A DNA stretch of 7,493 nucleotides. Origin: Eubacteriales bacterium (GTDB taxonomy: Bacteria; Bacillota_A; Clostridia; Lachnospirales; Lachnospiraceae). A program made the translations under genes and the position numbers. The stretch lies in the NCBI GenBank assembly GCA_030527765.1, contig JAUNAE010000186.1:1-7493 (forward strand), in the 5' to 3' direction. Numbering within the stretch: position 1 is the first letter of the stretch; the number at the start of each line of letters is the position of its first letter. Shown here one piece after another: positions 1 through 4,916 of this stretch. The notes below the pieces were generated by a model. That model was not told the origin of the DNA and did not search any database. It saw only the letters and a list, made by a program, of their open reading frames with translations.

Positions 1-360
1 TGTAGTCTCTTCATCCTCTTCTGTGTTCTCTTCAGGCTCCTCTGCTGCCTCTTCCGTTTCCTCCACAGCATCATCCTCGACAACTTCCAGTTCTTCCCCA
101 TTCGCCTCATCTGTATTCTGAGATGAGAGCAGACTGGAATAATTCTCAAGTGCTTCTGTATTAATGACTGTCTGCTTATTCTCTACGACTCTATTGGCCG
201 TCACCTTGCCATAAACAGAAAAAACTATCCAGCAAACTGCAAGAAGCAGGACAAGCACTCCTGCACACTTCTCAAAGAAAAGAATTCTCTTCTCTCTTTT
301 GATTATCTTTGCACGATTCGCTTTCTGTTCTTTGTAGTAGTCAACTTTCTTCTGACTCAT
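1..360 (-). CDS. Single-pass membrane protein with acidic extracellular tail (partial, 3' end missing)
   Basis: The frame opens at ATG 358-360 and stays open for 120 codons to the left edge, so the C-terminus is not seen. An AAAGGAG ribosome binding site at 370-376, 9 nt before the ATG, fixes the start. The protein begins with a very basic cytoplasmic segment (residues 1-28, many Lys/Arg). One hydrophobic helix follows at about residues 31-50 (VLVLLLAVCWIVFSVY). A linker then leads into a strongly Glu/Asp-rich tail (about 88-120). The positive-inside rule places the tail outside the cell. There is no signal-peptidase site that I would trust, so the helix is probably an anchor. It lies 87 bp downstream of degV on the same strand with no terminator between, but has its own extended -10 promoter. 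I do not recognise the family. Similar small proteins with a basic N-terminus, one helix and an acidic tail are common and uncharacterised in Lachnospiraceae. The missing part could contain a real domain. Confidence 0.85.
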   Translation of the reverse strand, partial: MSQKKVDYYKEQKANRAKIIKREKRILFFEKCAGVLVLLLAVCWIVFSVYGKVTANRVVENKQTVINTEALENYSSLLSSQNTDEANGEELEVVEDDAVEETEEAAEEPEENTEEDEETT

Positions 361-403
361 AATATAAATCTCCTTTGTTATCTCAAGTTCCTATCTGGTC
401 AGT

Positions 404-412
404 ATTATAACA
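404..412 (-). promoter_or_regulatory. Extended -10 promoter for the 1-360 membrane-protein gene
   Basis: On the minus strand the sequence reads TGTTATAAT, a perfect TGnTATAAT extended -10. The hexamer is at 404-409 and the TG at 411-412. A 17-bp spacing would put only a poor -35 (TTTCCT) upstream, which is acceptable for an extended -10 promoter. It lies between the degV stop and the ATG at 360. The gene can therefore be transcribed separately, with a leader of about 35 nt. Confidence 0.6.
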
Positions 413-447
413 TAATTGTCCCAAAAAGGAAACAAGAACGTGCATTT

Positions 448-1287
448 TCAGGCAACTACGATAATTCCTCCGTCACTTGCATACAAAGAGCTGACACCGG
501 CTGTGTCAAGCACAATGACATCCTTAGGGTGAAGTCTCTCGATCAAAGCATCCTTCACCATCTCTGCGCGTTCTTTTGCATTACAATGAGAGACTGCAAT
601 TACACGTTTGGAAGCCTCCGGCGTGTCTGCCATCACATGCTCTACCATCTTGACAAGAGCACGGTTCATTCCTCTGGCCTGATCCAACTGGGCAATACTT
701 CCTTCATCTGTAGAACCCATCACCGGTTTGATCTTAAGTGCGGTAGCAACCAGTGCTTTCACACCCGTCAGGCGTCCGTTCTTTCTGAGTGTATCCAGAC
801 TGTCCAGCACAAAGTACGTATGCTGACTTGCAATATAGGCCTCGACCATTGCAACCGTCTGTTCAAAACTCATCCCACTTTCTTCGCACTCTGTAATTTT
901 CATTGCGATCAGTGTTTCACCAATGGACGCAGACTTCGAATTAAATACATGAATTTTACAATCCGGTTTTTCTTCTTCTAGAAGGTTTTTGCCCAGAACG
1001 GCACTGTTGTACGATCCACTAAGCTCTGCGGACAATGTAACTGCGTAAACATGATCCGCATCACAATCAAAGGCTCGCAAATATCTCTCCGGAGACGGGC
1101 AGGCTGATCCCGGGCAGGATGCACTCGCCGCCACCTTCTTCAAAAAATCCGCCTGACAAAAACTTTCATCATCAATGATCTGCTCTCCGTCAACCATCAG
1201 TGTCAATGGTACAGACTCATATCTTTCATCATTTTTCCATTCTTCCAGCAATTCTCCACAGCTGTCTACAATAATTTTATAACTCAA
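448..1287 (-). CDS. DegV family (FakB-like) fatty-acid-binding protein
   Basis: From the TTG start the protein has 279 residues, the usual DegV length. Family hallmarks in order are KIIVDSCGEL at residues 3-12, the PGSACPSP segment at about 59-66, SGSYNSA at about 90-96, and a central LRKNGRLTGVKAL stretch followed by LKIKPVM at about 185-191. DegV/FakB proteins are cytosolic. They bind a fatty acid in a buried tunnel and, in Firmicutes, present it to the kinase FakA, which makes acyl-phosphate for phospholipid synthesis. No fakA is in the window. The C-terminus ends in a GVSSLYASDGG segment in place of the usual His-x-Gly-Pro-Gly motif, so carboxylate coordination may differ. A GTG at 1309-1311 in the same frame would give 287 residues but has no ribosome binding site. 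DegV membership is very likely; the ligand and the FakB role are inferred. Confidence 0.93.
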   Translation of the reverse strand: MSYKIIVDSCGELLEEWKNDERYESVPLTLMVDGEQIIDDESFCQADFLKKVAASASCPGSACPSPERYLRAFDCDADHVYAVTLSAELSGSYNSAVLGKNLLEEEKPDCKIHVFNSKSASIGETLIAMKITECEESGMSFEQTVAMVEAYIASQHTYFVLDSLDTLRKNGRLTGVKALVATALKIKPVMGSTDEGSIAQLDQARGMNRALVKMVEHVMADTPEASKRVIAVSHCNAKERAEMVKDALIERLHPKDVIVLDTAGVSSLYASDGGIIVVA

Positions 1288-1295
1288 TAGATTAT

Positions 1296-1302
1296 CCTCT
1301 TT
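1296..1302 (-). promoter_or_regulatory. Ribosome binding site choosing the TTG start of degV
   Basis: The minus strand reads AAAGAGG, then 8 nt, then TTG (1285-1287). This is a good Shine-Dalgarno at normal spacing. It lies inside the coding sequence that would result from the upstream GTG at 1309-1311, which is preceded only by AAAAACTAC. The TTG start also places KIIVDS at residues 3-8, as is normal for DegV proteins. Confidence 0.65.
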
Positions 1303-1333
1303 TTCCGGCACGTAGTTTTTAATACCAGATCTC

Positions 1334-1362
1334 AGTTTAGCATATCCCCAATTATTTGAAAA
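1334..1362 (-). promoter_or_regulatory. Promoter of the degV-family gene
   Basis: On the minus strand TTTTCA (-35, 1357-1362) is followed by a 17-bp spacer and TAAACT (-10, 1334-1339). TG stands one base ahead of the hexamer, making an extended -10. Each hexamer matches consensus at 4 of 6 positions. The expected transcript starts near 1327, about 40 nt before the TTG start. Confidence 0.5.
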
Positions 1363-1367
1363 GTATT

Positions 1368-1375
1368 TTTCGAAA
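1368..1375. repeat. TTTCGAAA palindrome next to the degV -35
   Basis: This perfect 8-bp palindrome lies 5 bp upstream of the degV -35 hexamer, in the divergent degV/DUF5721 promoter region. The same octamer occurs at 2379-2386 in front of the Spo0A_C-domain gene. TTTCGAA matches the Spo0A box consensus TGTCGAA at 6 of 7 positions on either strand. It may be an operator, but chance occurrence in AT-rich intergenic DNA is quite possible. Confidence 0.25.
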
Positions 1376-1401
1376 GGCTACCAAACAGACTCAATCTATT
1401 T

Positions 1402-1407
1402 TATAAT
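1402..1407 (+). promoter_or_regulatory. -10 element of the DUF5721-like gene
   Basis: A perfect TATAAT stands 39 bp before the ATG at 1447. At 16-18 bp spacing there is no recognisable -35 (best is TACCAA), and there is no TGn extension. The promoter is either weak or needs an activator. It diverges from the degV promoter, whose -35 is about 40 bp away. Confidence 0.45.
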
Positions 1408-1446
1408 AGCAGAATAGCAAACAACCACAATTTTTAAGGAGTTACT

Positions 1447-1941
1447 ATGCGTGCATTTGAAATAACCGATCTGAAAGATTTTACAGGCAAACTGTTCCTC
1501 GGAACATTGTTTGATGATTTTTATTTAAAAGAGGCTTCCTTCACAACCTATGCAACCTTCACCATTGACGGATTCCTCCAGAAAAATTTTTATGATACAG
1601 AAGAGCAAAAAGATCTGGAATCCTCCGGACAGACTCTTGCCTCCTGGAATACCCTGAAGAGCATTGCCTTCCAGATCATTCGTGGAAAGCGTTCTCCTCT
1701 CCAGTTCCATATGGTGCTGGCCCTCTCTCCCGAGGCCTGCGAAAAATTCTTTGATTCTTCTTTTTCAACAGAACAGGCATCTTATTATATCAACCTGCAG
1801 TTCCGTTCCGGAAAGCTTCTCTGCACCACCGGAATGTCTATTCGTACCTTTGCCCCCGGACTTCACATGAATTCTTCCTGGGATGACGCCGTCAGCACTT
1901 TCTTCAAAAAAGGACAAATTTCCTTCACGAACCCCGGCTGA
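1447..1941 (+). CDS. DUF5721 family protein (unknown function)
   Basis: This is a complete 164-residue protein with an ATG start and AAGGAG at 1436-1441, 5 nt upstream. It has no signal peptide or membrane segment and is probably cytosolic. The N-terminal pattern resembles the Clostridia-specific DUF5721 family as I remember it: an IxDLKDFxxKLxLGxxFDxF stretch (residues 6-25), then a Thr-rich strand and TIDGFLQKNFYD (39-50). The middle has TLASWNTLKSIAFQIIRGKRSP (about 63-84), which suggests a helix carrying basic residues. The C-terminal half is predicted to be beta-rich. No catalytic motif is evident, and no function is known to me for the family. The gene is monocistronic. It diverges from degV and converges on the Spo0A_C gene with 16 bp between the stops and no terminator hairpin in that gap, so the two transcripts probably overlap at their 3' ends. 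Confidence 0.85.
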   Translation: MRAFEITDLKDFTGKLFLGTLFDDFYLKEASFTTYATFTIDGFLQKNFYDTEEQKDLESSGQTLASWNTLKSIAFQIIRGKRSPLQFHMVLALSPEACEKFFDSSFSTEQASYYINLQFRSGKLLCTTGMSIRTFAPGLHMNSSWDDAVSTFFKKGQISFTNPG

Positions 1942-1957
1942 GATGAATCGATACCAT

Positions 1958-2278
1958 CTATTCCTGATTAGCCCGATACAGAAGCATATCGAGAAACTCT
2001 GCATTGGTCGGCTTTTGGGAAAGATGGCATCCTGCCATATGTTCCAACGCATCTCTGTTCCGTTCCCAGCAGTGATTGATCACTGTCCGAATATTGTGTT
2101 CTATATTCTCCGGAGTAGAATGCATCTTTCTTGCCAGTACCGGATAAAGATCCTTTGTAATAAGAAAGGATTCTTCTTCACTTTTCGCCAATATGTTCAA
2201 CGCCTCAATCAGGCAATAATATCCTTTGTATTTTGTCGTCACTCCAAGAGATCTTATAAGTCGATAATTCTTATTCAT
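1958..2278 (-). CDS. Standalone Spo0A C-terminal-domain protein (putative DNA-binding regulator)
   Basis: From the second ATG this protein has 106 residues, almost all matching the DNA-binding effector domain of the sporulation regulator Spo0A. Recognisable blocks are LGVTTKYKGYYCLIEAL, LITKDLYPVLARK, the helix-turn-helix around STPENIEHNIRTVI, a conserved Trp in NHCWER, and QKPTNAEFLDML near the C-terminus. There is no phospho-receiver domain, so it cannot be switched by a phosphorelay in the way Spo0A is. It could bind DNA constitutively, be controlled by its level, or compete with Spo0A. In the recognition helix, compared with the B. subtilis sequence from memory (ASRVERAIR), two Arg residues are replaced (PENIEHNIR). 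Altered DNA specificity is therefore likely. The AAGGAGG at 2284-2290 fixes the start. It is not full-length spo0A, and no specific gene symbol applies. The family call is firm; the regulatory role is inferred. Confidence 0.88.
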   Translation of the reverse strand: MNKNYRLIRSLGVTTKYKGYYCLIEALNILAKSEEESFLITKDLYPVLARKMHSTPENIEHNIRTVINHCWERNRDALEHMAGCHLSQKPTNAEFLDMLLYRANQE

Positions 2279-2283
2279 GTCAT

Positions 2284-2290
2284 CCTCCTT
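2284..2290 (-). promoter_or_regulatory. Ribosome binding site deciding the Spo0A_C start
   Basis: The minus strand reads ATG (2291-2293), AAGGAGG (2284-2290), 5 nt, then ATG (2276-2278). The near-perfect Shine-Dalgarno would be codons 2-4 if the first ATG were used. The second ATG is therefore the start. The -10 at 2298-2303 puts the transcript 5' end near 2291, which also excludes the first ATG. Confidence 0.8.
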
Positions 2291-2297
2291 CATGCTG

Positions 2298-2303
2298 ATT
2301 ATA
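2298..2303 (-). promoter_or_regulatory. -10 element of the Spo0A_C gene
   Basis: A perfect TATAAT on the minus strand implies a start of transcription near 2291 and a leader of only about 13 nt carrying the ribosome binding site. No acceptable -35 exists at 16-18 bp (AATCTG at 17 bp). Activation from upstream is therefore plausible, and an inverted repeat occupies 2326-2359. Confidence 0.5.
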
Positions 2304-2325
2304 CGTCATTTTTTCCCATTCAGAT

Positions 2326-2359
2326 TTTTTTCGATAAAACTCGTCCGATATCGAGAAAA
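2326..2359. repeat. Inverted repeat (TCGATA/TATCGA) upstream of the Spo0A_C promoter
   Basis: The left arm at 2326-2336 (TTTTTTCGATA) and the right arm at 2349-2359 (TATCGAGAAAA) are complementary at 10 of 11 positions, with a 12-bp spacer. On the minus strand the left arm contains TATCGAA, a 6-of-7 match to the Spo0A box TGTCGAA. Its centre is about 40 bp upstream of the -10, where an activator or repressor could act. There is no T-tract consistent with a terminator on either strand. Confidence 0.4.
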
Positions 2360-2378
2360 TTAGACTTTAAGCGCTTTT

Positions 2379-2386
2379 TTTCGAAA
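2379..2386. repeat. TTTCGAAA palindrome upstream of the Spo0A_C gene
   Basis: This is the second copy of the octamer also found at 1368-1375. On the minus strand TTTCGAAAAAAA here and TATCGAAAAAAA at the 2325-2336 arm form an imperfect direct repeat about 50 bp apart. The location in the control region of a Spo0A_C-domain gene makes a binding site conceivable; no direct evidence. Confidence 0.25.
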
Positions 2387-2429
2387 CAAAGAACGCCTGC
2401 AGGACATTCTTTTGCTTTAAAATGGCAAC

Positions 2430-2472
2430 AAAAAGAAAAGCCGTTTTTCGATTCTTGAAAAATGGCTTTTCT
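2430..2472 (-). terminator. Rho-independent terminator, minus strand
   Basis: A 16-position stem pairs 2434-2449 with 2457-2472 around a 7-nt loop. It has one C/A mismatch when read on the minus strand. A run of five T (2434 to 2430, minus strand) then GTTG follows. On the plus strand no T-run follows, so it works for minus-strand transcription. It would end both htpG read-through (stop at 2609) and any transcript from the promoter at 2572-2600. Confidence 0.85.
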
Positions 2473-2520
2473 CTAAAAAATCAACAATTTGAGGACTGCA
2501 AAAGCATGCCGAACTCGCGA

Positions 2521-2543
2521 GCGAATCCTCTTACGAGATTCGC
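2521..2543. repeat. GC-rich hairpin in the htpG/Spo0A_C intergenic region
   Basis: GCGAATC (2521-2527) and GATTCGC (2537-2543) are exact inverted repeats. Allowing one bulged C, a further CTC/GAG pairing closes a TTAC loop, giving 9 bp. The palindromes CTCGCGAG (2514-2521) and GCATGC (2504-2509) sit beside it. This GC-rich patch contrasts with the AT-rich surroundings. On the plus strand GTTTTAATTT follows, a poor terminator tail. It may be a structural part of the candidate RNA or a dispersed intergenic repeat. Confidence 0.5.
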
Positions 2544-2571
2544 GTTTTAATTTCACAACATAACGCACCCA

Positions 2572-2600
2572 ATTCTATCCGAGGTGCAACTCTCTGTCAA
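2572..2600 (-). promoter_or_regulatory. Strong sigma-A-type promoter just downstream of htpG
   Basis: On the minus strand TTGACA (2595-2600, perfect -35) is followed by exactly 17 bp and TAGAAT (2572-2577, 5 of 6). This is the best promoter match in the window. Transcription would start near 2565, pointing away from htpG, whose stop ends at 2609. The first gene downstream is the Spo0A_C gene, but a strong terminator comes first. Confidence 0.65.
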
Positions 2601-2608
2601 GAAACCTC

Positions 2609-4657
2609 TTATTTTGCCAGCATCAGAAGAATTTCATTGCTTCTCTGTACAAATCTGGTCATCTCCTCTGCTGTGAACGGTTTGTGGCTCATCATTGCAA
2701 GATCATAAAGCTGCTCGCAGACAATCGGAGTGGTTTCTGCATCTTTGTGCTCTGCCACAAACTTCACCAGTGGATGAGCTGCATTCAGTACCAGTGTTGT
2801 CTGGCCACCGAACATGGATGGATCCATTCCGTACATATTGTACATCTTCATCATATCCTGCATTCTGCGGCTCTCTTCAGAAAGAGTGATCATAGCAGCC
2901 AGTTTGTCGTTCTTCAGGTTCTCTACCTTCACGCTCAGCTGCTCGTTCTTCAGGTTCTTGCGGAATACCTCTGTCAGATTATTCGTAAGTTCCTCAGAAA
3001 CAGTCGCCTCGCCTTTCATCTCTTCTGTCACATCCGCATCAATTCTCATGAAACGAACTTCCTGATGTTTCTGCTCCAGGTGAGAAATAAACGGATTATC
3101 AATATTGTGTTTCAAGATCACCGCATCTTTGCCGGCTTCACGGAACAGATTGATGTACTGGCTCTGCTGAACCTCATCTGTAATGTAGAAAACGGTTGTT
3201 TTCTCTTCAGATGCTTTGTTCTCTGTCTCGGAAGTTTCCCCTTCTGTTTTCTCCTCTGCATTTTCGACTGTCTTCTGATTCTTCTCAATGCAGTCCTGGA
3301 ATGTCAGGTACTCGCCGTCCATGTTCTTGAATAAGATGGCTTTCTCCATTCTCTCAGAGAATTTTTCATCTTTGATGCATCCGAATTTGATAAACGGAGA
3401 AATATCATCCCAGTATTTCTCATAAGACTCACGATCCGTCTTGCACATTCCAGTCAGTTTGTCAGCAACCTTCTTAGTAATATACTCGGAAATCTTCTTC
3501 ACAAAACCGTCATTCTGAAGTGCAGATCTGGATACGTTCAGTGGAAGATCCGGGCAGTCAATTACACCTTTCAGAAGAAGCAGAAACTCCGGAATTACTT
3601 CTTTGATGTTGTCTGCAATGAATACCTGGTTGTTATACAGCTTAATGGTTCCTTCGATAGACTCATACTCTGTATTGATCTTCGGGAAGTAGAGAATACC
3701 TTTCAGGTTGAACGGATAATCCATATTCAGATGAATCCAGAACAAAGGCTCCTTGTAGTCCATAAATACTTTGCGGTAGAAGTCTTTGTACTCATCCTCT
3801 GTACATTCATTTGGATGTTTGGTCCAGAGCGGATGCGGATCAGAGAGAGATACCGGACGCTTGTTGATTTTGACCTTATCAACTGCAGGAGATACTTCTA
3901 CGATCTCCTTTTCCCCATTCTCATTCTCCTTCTCCTCAGTTTTTGCTTCTTCATGAATACGCTCTACAACGACATCATCCTCTTTGAGATCTTTCTCATC
4001 AATGGTGTCATATTCCTGCGGCGCATTTGCCTTGGAAAGGAAAATCTCTACCGGCATGAAAGAACAATACTTCTCAATCACTTCTCTCACACGATACTCA
4101 TTGGCAAATTCCAGACTCTCCTCATTCAGGAACAGGGTGATCTCCGTACCAACGGTTGTCTTGTTGCCTTCCTGAAGTTCGTACTCTGTCCCGCCGTCGC
4201 AGGACCAATGTACCGGCTGTGCTCCGTCTTTGTATGACAGAGTGTCAATGTGTACCTCATCTGCAACCATATATACAGAATAGAAACCGAGTCCAAAATG
4301 ACCGATCATCTGATCACCGGTCGTTTTGTCCTTATATTTCTCAAGGAATTCTGTAGCACCGGAAAAAGCAATCTGGGTAATATACTCTTCCACTTCCTCA
4401 GCGGTCATACCGATACCATTATCAATAAATTTGAGAGTCTTATTATCCGGATCAACAATAACCTCAATCTTAGCCTTGTAATCATCCGGGAAAGAATAGT
4501 CCCCCATCACTTCCAGTTTCTTCAGTTTTGTGATCGCATCACATCCATTACTTACAACTTCTCTTACAAAAATATCGTGGTCTGAATAAAGCCACTTCTT
4601 AATAATCGGGAAAATATTCTCACTGTTAATTGATAAACTACCACGCTTTGAAGCCAT
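2609..4657 (-). CDS. htpG: Molecular chaperone HtpG (Hsp90)
   Basis: This complete 682-residue protein starts at ATG, with AAGGGAG at 4668-4674 (10 nt spacing). It is the cytosolic ATP-driven Hsp90 dimer that remodels client proteins. The N-terminal GHKL ATPase domain has FVREVVSNGCDA (Glu33, Asn37), IDNGIGM (Asp79, Gly81, Gly83), the lid glycines in GHFGLGFYS (119-127) and GTEITLFL (170-177). The middle domain has the catalytic Arg in PLNVSRSALQ (Arg377). The C-terminal dimerisation domain runs from about 550 to 682 and includes a Met-rich segment (RRMQDMMKMYNMYGMD, 597-612). It is longer than the roughly 625 residues of the E. coli or B. subtilis protein. The extra length is largely two Glu-rich inserts, at about 218-256 between N and middle domains and at about 461-487. 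SNGCDA replaces the common SNASDA. The gene is monocistronic and has a CIRCE operator upstream. Confidence 0.98.
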   Translation of the reverse strand: MASKRGSLSINSENIFPIIKKWLYSDHDIFVREVVSNGCDAITKLKKLEVMGDYSFPDDYKAKIEVIVDPDNKTLKFIDNGIGMTAEEVEEYITQIAFSGATEFLEKYKDKTTGDQMIGHFGLGFYSVYMVADEVHIDTLSYKDGAQPVHWSCDGGTEYELQEGNKTTVGTEITLFLNEESLEFANEYRVREVIEKYCSFMPVEIFLSKANAPQEYDTIDEKDLKEDDVVVERIHEEAKTEEKENENGEKEIVEVSPAVDKVKINKRPVSLSDPHPLWTKHPNECTEDEYKDFYRKVFMDYKEPLFWIHLNMDYPFNLKGILYFPKINTEYESIEGTIKLYNNQVFIADNIKEVIPEFLLLLKGVIDCPDLPLNVSRSALQNDGFVKKISEYITKKVADKLTGMCKTDRESYEKYWDDISPFIKFGCIKDEKFSERMEKAILFKNMDGEYLTFQDCIEKNQKTVENAEEKTEGETSETENKASEEKTTVFYITDEVQQSQYINLFREAGKDAVILKHNIDNPFISHLEQKHQEVRFMRIDADVTEEMKGEATVSEELTNNLTEVFRKNLKNEQLSVKVENLKNDKLAAMITLSEESRRMQDMMKMYNMYGMDPSMFGGQTTLVLNAAHPLVKFVAEHKDAETTPIVCEQLYDLAMMSHKPFTAEEMTRFVQRSNEILLMLAK

Positions 4658-4724
4658 GATTCTTCGTCTCCCTTCACATTCAGCATTGATTTAATCTTTG
4701 CTGTTTTGAAACTTGTCACTTGTA

Positions 4725-4753
4725 ATACTAATCCCCTTCCTCTGAAAAGTCAA
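4725..4753 (-). promoter_or_regulatory. Promoter of htpG
   Basis: On the minus strand TTGACT (-35, 4748-4753, 5 of 6) is followed by 17 bp and TAGTAT (-10, 4725-4730, 4 of 6). Transcription would start near 4718, giving a leader of about 60 nt. A weaker alternative, TTGTGA-17-TACAAA at 4793-4821, would start at the edge of the CIRCE element, a more classical arrangement. Confidence 0.55.
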
Positions 4754-4760
4754 GGATTTT

Positions 4761-4787
4761 TTAGCACTCATCATTGTTGAGTGCTAG
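4761..4787 (-). promoter_or_regulatory. CIRCE operator (HrcA binding site) upstream of htpG
   Basis: TTAGCACTC (4761-4769), a 9-bp spacer, then GAGTGCTAG (4779-4787) matches the CIRCE consensus TTAGCACTC-N9-GAGTGCTAA at 17 of 18 positions. CIRCE is the operator of HrcA, the repressor of class I heat-shock genes such as groESL and dnaK. Here the only gene it can control is htpG, since the other side is the 3' end of the surface-protein gene. The element ends 7 bp upstream of the better -35. Confidence 0.95.
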
Positions 4788-4871
4788 TAGCTTTTGTAAT
4801 ATATCAATCGGATATTCACAATTTGCTTCGCTGATTGCTCATAATCAATAGATGCTCCGCTGCTTATCAGT

Positions 4872-4907
4872 AAAAAGAGATGGAGTTCCGAAGAACTCCA
4901 CCTCTTT
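4872..4907 (-). terminator. Rho-independent terminator of the surface-protein gene
   Basis: Arms at 4874-4888 and 4893-4907 pair over 15 positions on the minus strand, with one G-U pair, around a TTCG tetraloop. TTTTT (4876 to 4872) ends the stem. The hairpin begins 9 nt past the stop codon at 4917. It separates the surface-protein gene from htpG on the same strand. The plus strand has only a short T-run. Confidence 0.92.
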
Positions 4908-4916
4908 CATAATTGC

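Larger units (their letters stand above)
2430..2566 (-). ncRNA. Candidate small RNA or terminated leader between htpG and the Spo0A_C gene
   Basis: This interval is bounded by a near-consensus promoter (2572-2600) and a strong terminator (2430-2472), both on the minus strand. The predicted RNA is about 137 nt and contains no credible ORF: the only ATG-led frames are 2 and 8 codons, neither with a good ribosome binding site. Inside are a GC-rich hairpin (2521-2543), an unpaired AT-rich stretch and the terminator hairpin. It does not match 6S RNA, tmRNA, SRP RNA or a riboswitch that I know. It could be an independent sRNA, or a leader whose terminator is sometimes bypassed to reach the Spo0A_C gene 150 nt further on. 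Promoter and terminator are visible; the RNA itself is inferred. Confidence 0.45.

Noticed and set aside
529..981. 150-codon plus-strand ORF
   Set aside because: It is antisense to the DegV-family gene and its Cys/His-rich translation looks like a shadow frame.
1942..1957. Bidirectional terminator between the two convergent stops
   Set aside because: The 16-bp gap contains no inverted repeat or T-run; I see no terminator for either gene there.
1883..2458. 191-codon plus-strand ORF spanning the Spo0A_C gene and its control region
   Set aside because: It overlaps the DUF5721-like gene and runs antisense to the Spo0A_C gene, through its promoter and the terminator stem. The translation has no family resemblance.
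2482..2508. Eight-codon ORF (ATG to TGA, minus strand) inside the candidate small RNA
   Set aside because: No usable Shine-Dalgarno stands at the right distance and the peptide has no leader-peptide pattern such as repeated regulatory codons.
2684..3334. 216-codon plus-strand ORF
   Set aside because: It is antisense to the C-terminal half of htpG, His/Cys/Leu-rich, with no family resemblance.
3731..4237. 168-codon plus-strand ORF
   Set aside because: It is antisense to htpG, whose ATPase-domain and middle-domain motifs are unmistakable there. The plus-strand translation is Leu/Phe/Arg-rich with no recognisable domain.
4741..4757. CtsR operator upstream of htpG
   Set aside because: Only one partial heptad (TTGACTT, minus strand) is present, it coincides with the -35, and no tandem second heptad follows.
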